52,801 nucleotides of DNA, from positions 1-52,801 of the forward strand of contig NZ_JABUZA010000033.1 of the NCBI RefSeq assembly GCF_014897985.1, in the 5' to 3' direction. This DNA comes from Halomonas colorata. GTDB taxonomy: Bacteria; Pseudomonadota; Gammaproteobacteria; Pseudomonadales; Halomonadaceae. A program made the position numbers and the translations under genes. Below, piece after piece: positions 7,345 to 14,274 of this stretch (within the stretch, counting starts at the first letter, position 1; each line of letters starts with the position of its first letter). The notes under the pieces are model-generated. The model did not search any database. It was not told the origin of the DNA and was given only the letters and a program-made list of their open reading frames with translations.

Positions 7345-8622
7345 ATGGCACAGCATCCTCGCACGGACTGGGAGAAGGTCACTAGCGACCTGCGCAGATC
7401 AAAAACAAGCAAAGCCGATCAATCGGACTCACCGCCGACGAACCTGTCACTCGATCTTGATTCGATCATGCCGGAAAGTGGGCAGGCTGAAGACGTTGCC
7501 AATGTACCGGCACTCAAGCTGGCCGAGCCGGATGTTCTGCCTGACGCAGCACTGACGCCTGAAGGGCAGTCTCTTCGTGATTTCCAGTCGACGCTGACAA
7601 ACACGCCGGAAGAACGCGCCAATGCGTCCAACCTGATGCAGTTTTGGGAGCGCATACCCCGTTACAATTGCAGCGATATCCAAGGGATCAATAACAGCCC
7701 TGACGCGAAGGAAATGGGGATCGTCAACTATTCGTTTGAAGACAGCGGCGAGCATTACACCCTTGAGATGACACCGGCACAAATTCGGACAGAAGCCAAC
7801 GGCGTTCAGCAGACCATCTTTTGCTACCCCGATAATACCGATGAGCTTGTGGAGCTGGCGCTGGTCAAGCTGGCAATGAATAACGGCGATATCCTTCAAC
7901 CGGCGGACATATCCCATAAACCTGCGAAGGGCAATGCCGCATTGCCGAGTTACGGGGTGCATTTCACGATTAACCAGCTGATGCAACAGCTCAAGCATTG
8001 GGGGAGGGGGCGTAGCTACCCAGCCCTGATGCGTTCTTTGGAAGTATTGAACAAGTGCAATCTGTCTGTTCGCTCGACCTCGAAAGGGGGAATCAATGCG
8101 CGAGGGGCGATTCTGCCTGAGCTTGTGTCATTTGAGCAGAATGGGTTTGATGCTCATGATCGAAACGGTTTCTGGACGGCAAGGTTTCACCCCATTATCA
8201 GCCTGGGTATTCATGCGGGCCTGTATCAGCAGTACAACGTGTTTCGTGTTGCACAAGTCAAAACGCATGTCGGTCATGCCATCATCAAGTTGTTGTTGCT
8301 CAACGGCCGTAACATCTCTGAGCAGACACCTTACTCGCTCAAACTGTCGTCCTTACAGGAGACGACAGGGCTTCTGAATTACAAGAGCCCGTATCATGCG
8401 CGCCGCAAGTTCCGTGAGCATATACAAAGGATCGAGGCAGAGGGGCTGCTTTCGCACGTTGAGTTTGTCGAGAAGAAGCGAGGCAAGCGCGTCATTGATG
8501 TGGAAGCGCGTATGTTTGCTTCAGCGTCTCTAGTCCGAGAGATGAAGGCGTCACACAAGCGCTCGAATATCATCGGTGAGCGTCGTTACGTTCGAGCCGC
8601 CATCCAGAAAACGAAGGGTTAA
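7345..8622 (+). CDS. Plasmid replication initiator protein
   Basis: The 425-residue product starts with AAAGGAC eight bases upstream. The first ~110 residues are low in recognisable structure. The remainder has features of a winged-helix initiator: a block with FTINQLMQQLKHWGRGRSY (two helices), PALMRSLEVLNKCNL, and a C-terminal YHARRKFREHIQRIEAEG helix typical of DNA recognition. I assign the function mainly from position immediately downstream of thirteen iterons and a DnaA box, together with the helical basic C-terminus. The exact Rep family is not recognised. Iteron plasmids are usually autoregulated by Rep binding the same repeats, so copy control by handcuffing is expected. Confidence 0.82.
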   Translation: MAQHPRTDWEKVTSDLRRSKTSKADQSDSPPTNLSLDLDSIMPESGQAEDVANVPALKLAEPDVLPDAALTPEGQSLRDFQSTLTNTPEERANASNLMQFWERIPRYNCSDIQGINNSPDAKEMGIVNYSFEDSGEHYTLEMTPAQIRTEANGVQQTIFCYPDNTDELVELALVKLAMNNGDILQPADISHKPAKGNAALPSYGVHFTINQLMQQLKHWGRGRSYPALMRSLEVLNKCNLSVRSTSKGGINARGAILPELVSFEQNGFDAHDRNGFWTARFHPIISLGIHAGLYQQYNVFRVAQVKTHVGHAIIKLLLLNGRNISEQTPYSLKLSSLQETTGLLNYKSPYHARRKFREHIQRIEAEGLLSHVEFVEKKRGKRVIDVEARMFASASLVREMKASHKRSNIIGERRYVRAAIQKTKG

Positions 8623-8634
8623 GGAGTAGCCGTG

Positions 8635-8871
8635 ATGCAAGATGAGCCGAACCTGGTCGATAGCCCGCTCAATGAAACAGTGGAAGCGGAAGGCCATGCA
8701 TTCACGGTGAGCATCTACCGTTTGGAAGCAGAGACAACCTGGACTCTGGAAGTGGTTAATGAGGCAGGTACATCTTTTGTGTGGGACAAGACGTTTGAGA
8801 CTGACGCTCAAGCGCTAAGTGAAGCAAAGCAGAGCCTCAAGGATGAAGGCGTAGAGGCTTTTTTGGGTTGA
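8635..8871 (+). CDS. Small acidic protein of unknown function, downstream of rep
   Basis: The 78-residue product is acidic and soluble, with a pattern of strands (HAFTVSIYRL, TWTLEVVNEA) followed by an amphipathic helix (ALSEAKQSLKDEG). AAGGAG at 8621-8626, just at the rep stop, is well placed for the ATG at 8635; the GTG at 8632 is possible but closer than usual. Co-transcription with rep suggests a plasmid-maintenance role, but nothing in the sequence identifies one. The IS630 copy starts four bases after its stop codon, so the downstream part of the original operon may have been lost. Confidence 0.65.
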   Translation: MQDEPNLVDSPLNETVEAEGHAFTVSIYRLEAETTWTLEVVNEAGTSFVWDKTFETDAQALSEAKQSLKDEGVEAFLG

Positions 8872-8936
8872 AGGTAAGTGCCTAACTGAAAGTTTTCGTG
8901 CATAATGTACGTAGGATAACTGACACGGACGGAACC

Positions 8937-9335
8937 ATGGCAAGGCGCTTCGTTGCACCTCTCACTGAGTCTGAGCAGCAGACGCTGTCCTCCGCCTATC
9001 ACCATGGTGAGAAGCGCGCCCTACGTCGACGTGCGCATGCCGTCTTGCTGAGTGGTCAGGGTCATACCATCGCTCAGATCTGTGAGATATTGCAGGTCCG
9101 CCGCGATGCCGTATCTCGATGGCTCAAACAGTGGGAGGTAGCAGGGCTTGATGGGCTGATCGACAAGCCGCGCAGTGGCCGCACGCCGGCCTTGGATGAC
9201 GACGACCACCATCGGCTGCAGGAACTTGTCGCCGAACAGCCCCACCAGCTCCGCTCCTTGCATGCCCGCTTTCAGGAAGAGACGGGGAAAAACATCAGCA
9301 TGGTGACGCTCCGCAGGGCGCTGAAAAAAAAATAG
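8937..9335 (+). CDS. IS630-family transposase, first frame (DNA-binding part), copy 1
   Basis: The 132-residue product begins MARRFVAPLT and carries a helix-turn-helix region: HTIAQICEILQVRRDAVSRW, followed by a second winged part with DKPRSGRTP. This is the terminal-repeat-binding domain of IS630 transposases. It ends at TAG right after nine As (9324-9332). In many IS630 elements a ribosomal frameshift on such a run joins this frame to the catalytic part. The next frame is open from 9334 onward, and skipping one base gives KKKRLSFKRI, which continues smoothly. Confidence 0.88.
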   Translation: MARRFVAPLTESEQQTLSSAYHHGEKRALRRRAHAVLLSGQGHTIAQICEILQVRRDAVSRWLKQWEVAGLDGLIDKPRSGRTPALDDDDHHRLQELVAEQPHQLRSLHARFQEETGKNISMVTLRRALKKK

Positions 9336-9417
9336 GCTCAGCTTCAAGCGTATTCGGCATTCGCTGAAGGCACGGCGCGACGAAACGGATTTCCGCAACA
9401 CTCAGGGCCTCCTCAAG

Positions 9418-9951
9418 GTGCTTCAGGAGCGGGAAGACCTGGGTGAGCACGAGCTCTATTACTTCGATGAGTCGGGCTTTTCGCAGTCGTCACCGGTTCC
9501 ATACGCGTGGAGTCCCATTGGGCAGCCCTTTGAGATGACCGCCTACTCTCGTAGCCGAAGACTAAACGTATTAGGGTTCCTCAGCCGTGCAGGGAAGCTT
9601 GTCTACCATACCACGACGGAATCAGTGACGGCCGAGACGGTCATCGAAGCCTTCGACACGTTTGTGACTCAGAAAGACCCTGACACGTTCGCCGTTGTGG
9701 TGCTCGATAATGCCAGTATGCATCGCTCCATGGCCTTCAGGAGAAAAATAGTAGAATGGATGTCGCATCGTGTGCATTTGATCTACCTATCAGCTTACTC
9801 GCCAGAGCTGAATCTAATTGAGATTTTATGGAAGCAGATGAAGTACGCATGGTTGCCGTTAAGCGCCTATCTTTCGTTTGACCGCCTCTGCAATGAGGTT
9901 CATCGCCTACTCGGCGGCTATGGAGTTTTGCACGCGATTAATTTTGAATAG
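9418..9951 (+). CDS. IS630-family transposase, second frame (DDE catalytic part), copy 1
   Basis: This frame is open from 9334 and is probably read by frameshifting from the first frame. The part from 9418 gives 177 residues. The DDE triad is visible: Asp in YYFDESGF, Asp in VVLDNASMH, Glu in PELNLIEILWKQ. It ends at 9951, within the right terminal repeat. It is not disrupted, unlike the corresponding part of copy 2. No independent ribosome binding site is convincing, which supports expression as a fusion. Confidence 0.85.
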   Translation: MLQEREDLGEHELYYFDESGFSQSSPVPYAWSPIGQPFEMTAYSRSRRLNVLGFLSRAGKLVYHTTTESVTAETVIEAFDTFVTQKDPDTFAVVVLDNASMHRSMAFRRKIVEWMSHRVHLIYLSAYSPELNLIEILWKQMKYAWLPLSAYLSFDRLCNEVHRLLGGYGVLHAINFE

Positions 9952-9958
9952 GCACTTA

Positions 9959-10250
9959 CTGGAGCCCTTGCGTACCTGCAAGCACCTCATTTTCATGGTC
10001 GTTAAGATCTTGATAGCCAGCGGCGATTCCAAACACGCGCTGACGGACCAAGGTGCCGAACTTGTGGCGAATTTTATCTGGTGCCAGAAGATAATGAAGT
10101 ATCGATGCCAAGCGACGTGTAAGTCGACATTGCTTGTCGTCTTCCCGTAGCAAAAGTAACCCTGCATCGGAGGTGATGTGACCTCAACAAGCCAGCTTCA
10201 ATTTGGTGCCGTGAGAGTAGCGAGAAGGTCAATTTTTCAGGCATTATTTT
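9959..10250 (-). pseudogene. IS1380-family transposase N-terminal remnant
   Basis: Read on the minus strand, this stretch gives TSDAGLLLLRED, then LTRRLASILHYLLAPDKI, then LVRQRVFGIAAGYQDLNDH. These are the characteristic N-terminal blocks of IS1380-family transposases. The reading breaks off at IS630 copy 1 (9958), and upstream the frame is interrupted by stops and shifts. It is therefore a dead fragment, cut by the later IS630 insertion or by recombination. The rest of the gene is not on the other side of copy 1, so additional DNA was lost. Confidence 0.75.
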
Positions 10251-10398
10251 GGAAGTAACTTTTGATCTTGGTTTTGATGCAAGATCTTGAAAATTTAAAA
10301 TTGCCAATCGTTTTCTTTTATACGCCATGAAAAATTTAAGTTAGGGTTTATCTGACAAGTTGTCTTCGTGATGAGTTCCTATCGCTTTCATAATGTGG

Positions 10399-10444
10399 AC
10401 TGTCTGCCAACGAAATCTCTGAATAGGGTTGGCAGACAGTTTTG
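10399..10444. repeat. Strong 13-bp inverted repeat (hairpin)
   Basis: ACTGTCTGCCAAC (10399-10411) and GTTGGCAGACAGT (10428-10440) are perfectly complementary around a 16-base loop and are followed by TTTT on the plus strand. It sits about 60 bases beyond the stop of the minus-strand DUF4214 gene. It could be a terminator for that gene, though the T-run is on the wrong strand, or the end of a lost mobile element. Confidence 0.5.
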
Positions 10445-10505
10445 AAAAGCATAGTCAGAAACGTATCCAGAAACGTGTTTCCAGTTTAAACTTCATGCTG
10501 AAGTA

Positions 10506-11645
10506 TCAGAAGATAGTAGCATCCTGATTGTTCTGGCCGATGAGCACCAAGTCAACATGCTCATCTGAAAGTGCAAACGCCTCCAGAATATCGTCACGAT
10601 CCTCGTCACTCGCCAACTGGTTCAACCAATATTCCTTGCCTTCAGCATCACTGGGGCGACCCAGAGTATTGTTGTACAGCGCCTCAATAAAATCACTGTT
10701 ATTGAGGTTGCTGCCATAACGGTTGATGAACTCGTCAGAGGCCATGAAAATCTCAGCGATATCATCCAGGTCCAGATCATCTTCTCCTTTCATCTGGTTG
10801 CTCCAATAAGTCAGACCAGCTTGGTCTGGAGCACGATCGAACGCAGCGCTGTACATAAGGGTGAGTTGATCATCAATGCTTAACCCGCTCTCAGAAGCGT
10901 CATCAAAATCATCGCCACGATTGAGGCTGTCACCATCATTGCTGGTTATGTTCTGCTGAGTAGAAGGCGGGCGGTCATCATCCAGCACCAGCGCGATATG
11001 TTCATCTGAAAGCGCAAACGCCTCCAGAATGTCGTCACGATCCTCATCGGTCGCCAATTGGTTCAACCAATATTCCTTGCCTTCAGCATCACTAGGTCGA
11101 CCCAGGGTATTGTTGTACAGCGCCTCAATAAAATCACTGTTATTGAGGTTGCTGCCATAACGGTTGATGAACTCATCAGAGGCCATGAAAATCTCAGCGA
11201 TATCATCCAGGTCCAGATCGTCTTCGCCCCGCATCTGGTTACTCCAGTAAGTCAGACCAGCTTGGTCTGGAGCACGATCGAACGCAGCGCTATACAAAAG
11301 TGTCACTTGCTGGTCATAGGTAAGCCGGTCCTCGTTAAAATCAATCCGATCATCCCAGTCACTCTGAATATCCAATCCATCGATGTTATTCATGTCATTT
11401 GAGTCATTCCGACGATTCCAGTCATTAAGTTCACCGTCAAAAATTTCAAAATACACGCCGTCGCCACGATCTTCATAAATCGTTATATCATCATCGTTCC
11501 ACTCGGTTTTGACGATACGGTTGCCCTGAACGCTGTAACGATCGTCGTTATCAATGGCCTCATTTTCCCAGCGGCCATCGTCCCATTCCCGAATAGCTAA
11601 AACATGCCCATCGGTAATATCAAACTGGTAACGGTTGTCAGACAT
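10506..11645 (-). CDS. Acidic DUF4214 tandem-repeat protein
   Basis: The 379-residue protein is very rich in Asp and Asn. Residues about 1-90 form a strand-rich domain (QFDITDGHVLAIREW). Residues 111-221 and 258-368 are two nearly identical DUF4214 units (YSAAFDRAPDQAGLTYW ... EALYNNTLGRPSDAEG), joined by a 36-residue acidic linker. DUF4214 is common in large exported, calcium-binding or surface-layer proteins of proteobacteria. No signal peptide or RTX nonapeptides are visible, so an unconventional or type I route would be needed. AGGGGAT precedes the ATG. It lies between the two IS630 copies and could be mobilised as a composite unit. Confidence 0.8.
   Translation of the reverse strand: MSDNRYQFDITDGHVLAIREWDDGRWENEAIDNDDRYSVQGNRIVKTEWNDDDITIYEDRGDGVYFEIFDGELNDWNRRNDSNDMNNIDGLDIQSDWDDRIDFNEDRLTYDQQVTLLYSAAFDRAPDQAGLTYWSNQMRGEDDLDLDDIAEIFMASDEFINRYGSNLNNSDFIEALYNNTLGRPSDAEGKEYWLNQLATDEDRDDILEAFALSDEHIALVLDDDRPPSTQQNITSNDGDSLNRGDDFDDASESGLSIDDQLTLMYSAAFDRAPDQAGLTYWSNQMKGEDDLDLDDIAEIFMASDEFINRYGSNLNNSDFIEALYNNTLGRPSDAEGKEYWLNQLASDEDRDDILEAFALSDEHVDLVLIGQNNQDATIF
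10542..10874 (-). repeat. DUF4214 repeat unit B (coding direct repeat)
   Basis: This 333-base segment codes for residues 258-368 of the DUF4214 protein and is almost identical at DNA level to the unit at 10983-11315. The near identity indicates a recent internal duplication or ongoing gene conversion. Confidence 0.85.
10983..11315 (-). repeat. DUF4214 repeat unit A (coding direct repeat)
   Basis: This is the first of the two duplicated units, coding for residues 111-221. Protein differences from unit B are confined to a few positions (for example QMRG versus QMKG and LATD versus LASD). Confidence 0.85.
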
Positions 11646-11826
11646 AAACTATCCCCTGTTAGAGATCACATGACACAAGATTGATTGGTCAGAAATTGCT
11701 GTTAACGGTTCTAATTCCCGTCGCTTGAAGCCATAGCAATAGTCCTTGATGCAAGCAGCACGATCTACATCCTCTAACTGAGTGGCTCATGTGCCAAGAT
11801 ATGACTCGAAACGTTCATGTAAGTGC

Positions 11827-12442
11827 CTATTCAAAATTAATCGCGTGCAAAACTCCATAGCCGCCGAGTAGGCGATGAACCTCATTGCAGAGGCGGTCAA
11901 ACGAAAGATAGGCGCTTAACGGCAACCATGCGTACTTCATCTGCTTCCATAAAATCTCAATTAGATTCAGCTCTGGCGAGTAAGCTGATAGGTAGATCAA
12001 ATGCACACGATGCGACATCCATTCTACTATTTTTCTCCTGGATGCGACATCCATTCTACTATTTTTCTCCTGAAGGCCATGGAGCGATGCATACTGGCAT
12101 TATCGAGCACCACAACGGCGAACGTGTCAGGGTCTTTCTGAGTCACAAACGTGTCGAAGGCTTCGATGACCGTCTCGGCCGTCACTGATTCCGTCGTGGT
12201 ATGGTAGACAAGCTTCCCTGCACGGCTGAGGAACCCTAATACGTTTAGTCTTCGGCTACGAGAGTAGGCGGTCACTTCGCAGGGTTGACCGACAGGGCTC
12301 CACGCGTATGGCACTGACGACGATTGTGAAAAGCCTGACTCATCAAAATAGTAAAGCTCGTGCTCGCCTTCGTCTTCCTGCTGCTGAAGCGCCTTAAGGA
12401 GGCCCTGAGTATTGCGGAAATCCCTTTCGTTACGCCGTGCCT
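11827..12442 (-). pseudogene. IS630 transposase catalytic part, copy 2, frameshifted by a 32-bp duplication
   Basis: Reading on the minus strand gives the first two catalytic aspartates (YYFDESGF and VVLDNASMH). At 12041-12072 the 32-base duplication then shifts the frame, so translation ends after EWMSHPGEK. The last part with the catalytic Glu (PELNLIEILWK) is in another frame at 11827-12054. The transposase from this copy should be inactive unless complemented by copy 1. Confidence 0.85.
12009..12072. repeat. Exact 32-bp tandem duplication inside IS630 copy 2
   Basis: GATGCGACATCCATTCTACT and the next twelve bases (12009-12040) are repeated exactly at 12041-12072. Copy 1 has the segment once. 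As 32 is not a multiple of three, it disrupts the transposase. Confidence 0.95.
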
Positions 12443-12877
12443 TCAGTGAATGACGAATGCGCTTGAAGCTGAGATCATTTTTTTTTTCAACGCCCGGCGA
12501 AGGGTCACCGTGCTAACTGTCTTGCCAGTCTCTTCCTGAAACCGAGCCTGTAAGGATCGAATCTGATGAGGCTGCTCAACAACCATTTCTTTCAATCGCT
12601 GGTTGTCGTGCTCGTCCAGAATAGGTGTCCGACCACTGCGGGGCTTATCGGCGAGCCCGTCAAGCCCCAACGTTTCCCATTGTTTGAGCCATCGAGAGAC
12701 GGCATCGCGGCGAACCTGCAGAATGTCACTGATCTGGTTGATGGTATGGCCCTGACCACTCAGCAGGATGGCATTCGCACGTCGACGTAAAGCCCGCTTC
12801 TCGCTTTGGTGATAGGCCTTGGTTAGTGCCTGCTGCTCAGACTTTGTGAGAGGATCAACAAAGCGACGCCTTGCCAT
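12443..12877 (-). CDS. IS630-family transposase, first frame (DNA-binding part), copy 2
   Basis: This minus-strand frame, from MARRRFVDPL, encodes the helix-turn-helix part (HTINQISDILQVRRDAVSRW). It ends shortly after a run of As, at which the normal product would frameshift into the catalytic frame. It is clearly related to, but diverged from, the same part of copy 1. If translated alone it could bind the IS ends and act as a repressor, which is inference. An upstream in-frame ATG at 12937 overlaps the terminal repeat and is less likely. Confidence 0.75.
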   Translation of the reverse strand: MARRRFVDPLTKSEQQALTKAYHQSEKRALRRRANAILLSGQGHTINQISDILQVRRDAVSRWLKQWETLGLDGLADKPRSGRTPILDEHDNQRLKEMVVEQPHQIRSLQARFQEETGKTVSTVTLRRALKKKMISASSAFVIH

Positions 12878-12941
12878 AGGTTTATCCGTATCAGTGATTT
12901 TAAAATCGATGTTACACGGAAATTTGTGATCAGGCACTTAC

Positions 12942-13352
12942 AAGTATGTTTGGAAGGTCAATCAAATACGTAGCATCCCTAATGTAACCGGAACTGCAGC
13001 AGCGGGATTCCAAGACGCCTCTTTGTGGGAGGAGGCAAAGAAAAAAGGTGACAAAGAAATTAAAAAAATGATCGACGAGGCGCTCGTACGCACCTCAGTG
13101 ACTGTCGTCTTTGTTACTTATGGTACTAAAGACCGTAAATATATTGATTATGAAATAGAGCAATCTTTAGCTAGGGGGAATGGCCTCGTAGCTGTACAAA
13201 TTCATCACTTGAAAGATAAAGATGGCAATACTGGTTCTCCAGGAGCGATACCGAGTCAGGTCGAAAAAAATGGCTTTAAGGCATATAAGTATACAAATTC
13301 AGAAGATCTTTCTAAGTGGATAGAAGAAGCAGCAAAGCTTGCCGGAAAGTAA
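12942..13352 (+). pseudogene. TIR-like (DUF1863/ThsB-type) protein, 5'-truncated by IS630 copy 2
   Basis: The frame is open from the IS end: KYVWKVNQIRSI, then AAGFQDASLWEEAKKKGDK, IKKMIDEALVRTSVTVVF, KYIDYEIEQSLARGNGLVAV and IHHLKDKDG. These are characteristic blocks of the MTH538 TIR-like (DUF1863) domain, the fold of the ThsB sensor in Thoeris anti-phage defence. The usual N-terminal strand with FxSFHY is missing, cut at the TA of a probable Tyr codon. An internal ATG at 13023 would give only a partial domain. No Thoeris ThsA is nearby. It is followed by an integron attC-like site, so it may originally have been a gene cassette. Confidence 0.75.
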
Positions 13353-13440
13353 GTTATAACGATCACATGCACTCGGGCAGCAATAAGCGCCGCTCCTTCG
13401 ACGCTCTGTTTATTGCTGCCGGTCATATGAGGCATTAGGC
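13353..13440 (+). repeat. attC-like recombination site behind the TIR-like gene
   Basis: A long stem, GGCAGCAATAA (13376-13386) with TTATTGCTGCC (13410-13420), lies between TAAC (13357-13360) and ATTAGGC (13434-13440). The latter differs by one base from the GTTAGGC type core site. Position directly after one gene and 24 bases before the next start is typical of cassette boundaries. The outer boxes are degenerate, so a plain stem-loop terminator without T-run is the alternative. Confidence 0.4.
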
Positions 13441-13464
13441 GAATTGTTGACTTAGGGGAGTCGT

Positions 13465-14049
13465 ATGTCGATTCAAAAAGAAAGACAGTCAGAGCGTCAA
13501 ACGAAGGTATTAGGCAGAATTTGTAGCTTTACCGCCTCAAACGATGATCTTTTCTCAGTGCTCGTGCCATTATCATTCTTACTTCTTGTTGTGCTGGCTT
13601 TATTAGGGAAAGCTGCAGAGATGGCCGTTGTGGCGGGCTTCTCTGCTGTTTGCATGGCGTTTCTGAGGTTGGAAAATTTTTCTGAGTTCAGCGGCGTAGG
13701 CTTTTCCGCAAAGCTTCGCGATGTGGCTAAAAAGGTCGAGGCAATGGCAGTTAGAGAAACTGAAGTCGATGCTGACGATGTCTCTGACGCTCAATTTGGG
13801 AAAATCGCCACGATTCAGGTTTCTGCTCAAGAGCGAGAGGCATTGCAAGCGATCGAAGACAGTCCTTTCACTTTCAGAACGGCGACCGGTCTTGCTCAGA
13901 ATTTAGAGCTTTCCGTATCTGCCGTGCGACAGCTCATGGCTGGCTTGGAAGAAAAGGGTTTAGCATCCCAAATTGTCACATCACGCCGATCAATTGCATG
14001 GAATATTACCGCTCAAGGTCGTAACTACCTTTTGAGCATGGCCAAGTGA
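13465..14049 (+). CDS. Two-span membrane protein with a C-terminal winged-helix domain
   Basis: The 194-residue protein has a polar N-terminus, two hydrophobic segments (about residues 32-48 and 50-66), a linker, and from about 115 a winged helix: EREALQAIEDSPFTFRTATG, LELSVSAVRQLMAGLEEKG, then a hairpin wing SRRSIAWNITAQG. The last part resembles MarR-type winged helices that sense or bind nucleic acids. GGGGAG sits before the ATG. The gene fills an apparent integron cassette alone: the start is about 25 bases after one core-like site and the stop 8 bases before the next. Defence-type proteins often couple membrane spans to such domains, but the function is unknown. Confidence 0.65.
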   Translation: MSIQKERQSERQTKVLGRICSFTASNDDLFSVLVPLSFLLLVVLALLGKAAEMAVVAGFSAVCMAFLRLENFSEFSGVGFSAKLRDVAKKVEAMAVRETEVDADDVSDAQFGKIATIQVSAQEREALQAIEDSPFTFRTATGLAQNLELSVSAVRQLMAGLEEKGLASQIVTSRRSIAWNITAQGRNYLLSMAK

Positions 14050-14056
14050 AGAGATT

Positions 14057-14141
14057 GCCTAACAATCGCAGGCACAGCTACGGCTTTTCCATTGCGGCTG
14101 CGCCTTCATTACAAAGTTGCACGTACTGCGGGCGTTAAAGC
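14057..14141 (+). repeat. attC-like site closing the winged-helix cassette
   Basis: GCCTAAC (14057-14063), three bases, CGCAG (14067-14071) ... CTGCG (14126-14130), three bases, GTTA (14134-14137) reproduces the R''-L''...L'-R' order of integron attC sites. GGCACAGC (14070-14077) and GCTGCGCC (14097-14104) pair inside it with one mismatch. No integrase or attI is present in the window. Confidence 0.5.
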
Positions 14142-14274
14142 GCTATATCAACGGCTCCTAAAAGACCGCTCCTGGCCGAAACCAGCCTTTCCAGTTTCTG
14201 ATGTAGCGGGACTGTGCAACGTGCAGGCTTTTGCGGCAAAGTATGGGGCAGCTGTAGATTGCAAGGAGATGCGG

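Larger units (their letters stand above)
8875..9958 (+). mobile_element. IS630-family insertion sequence, copy 1
   Basis: The element is about 1,084 bases. Its ends are GTAAGTGCCTA (8874-8884) and TAGGCACTTAC (9949-9959), perfect inverted repeats that include the TA target expected for IS630/Tc1-type elements. Two overlapping frames encode a transposase joined across a run of nine adenines. All coding parts appear undamaged, so this copy may be active. A second, inverted copy lies at 11820-12940. Confidence 0.9.
11820..12940 (-). mobile_element. IS630-family insertion sequence, copy 2 (inverted, damaged)
   Basis: The element is about 1,121 bases with ends GTAAGTGCCT and AGGCACTTAC at TA dinucleotides. 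It is in opposite orientation to copy 1. It is 37 bases longer, largely because of an exact 32-base tandem duplication (12009-12040 and 12041-12072) that breaks the catalytic frame. The half nearest 11820 is nearly identical to copy 1, whereas the DNA-binding half is clearly diverged, so the two copies look recombined. Confidence 0.88.

Noticed and set aside
14092..14274. Upstream extension of the 318-residue gene from TTG
   Set aside because: It runs through the attC-like site, while ATG 14275 has a well-spaced AAGGAG.
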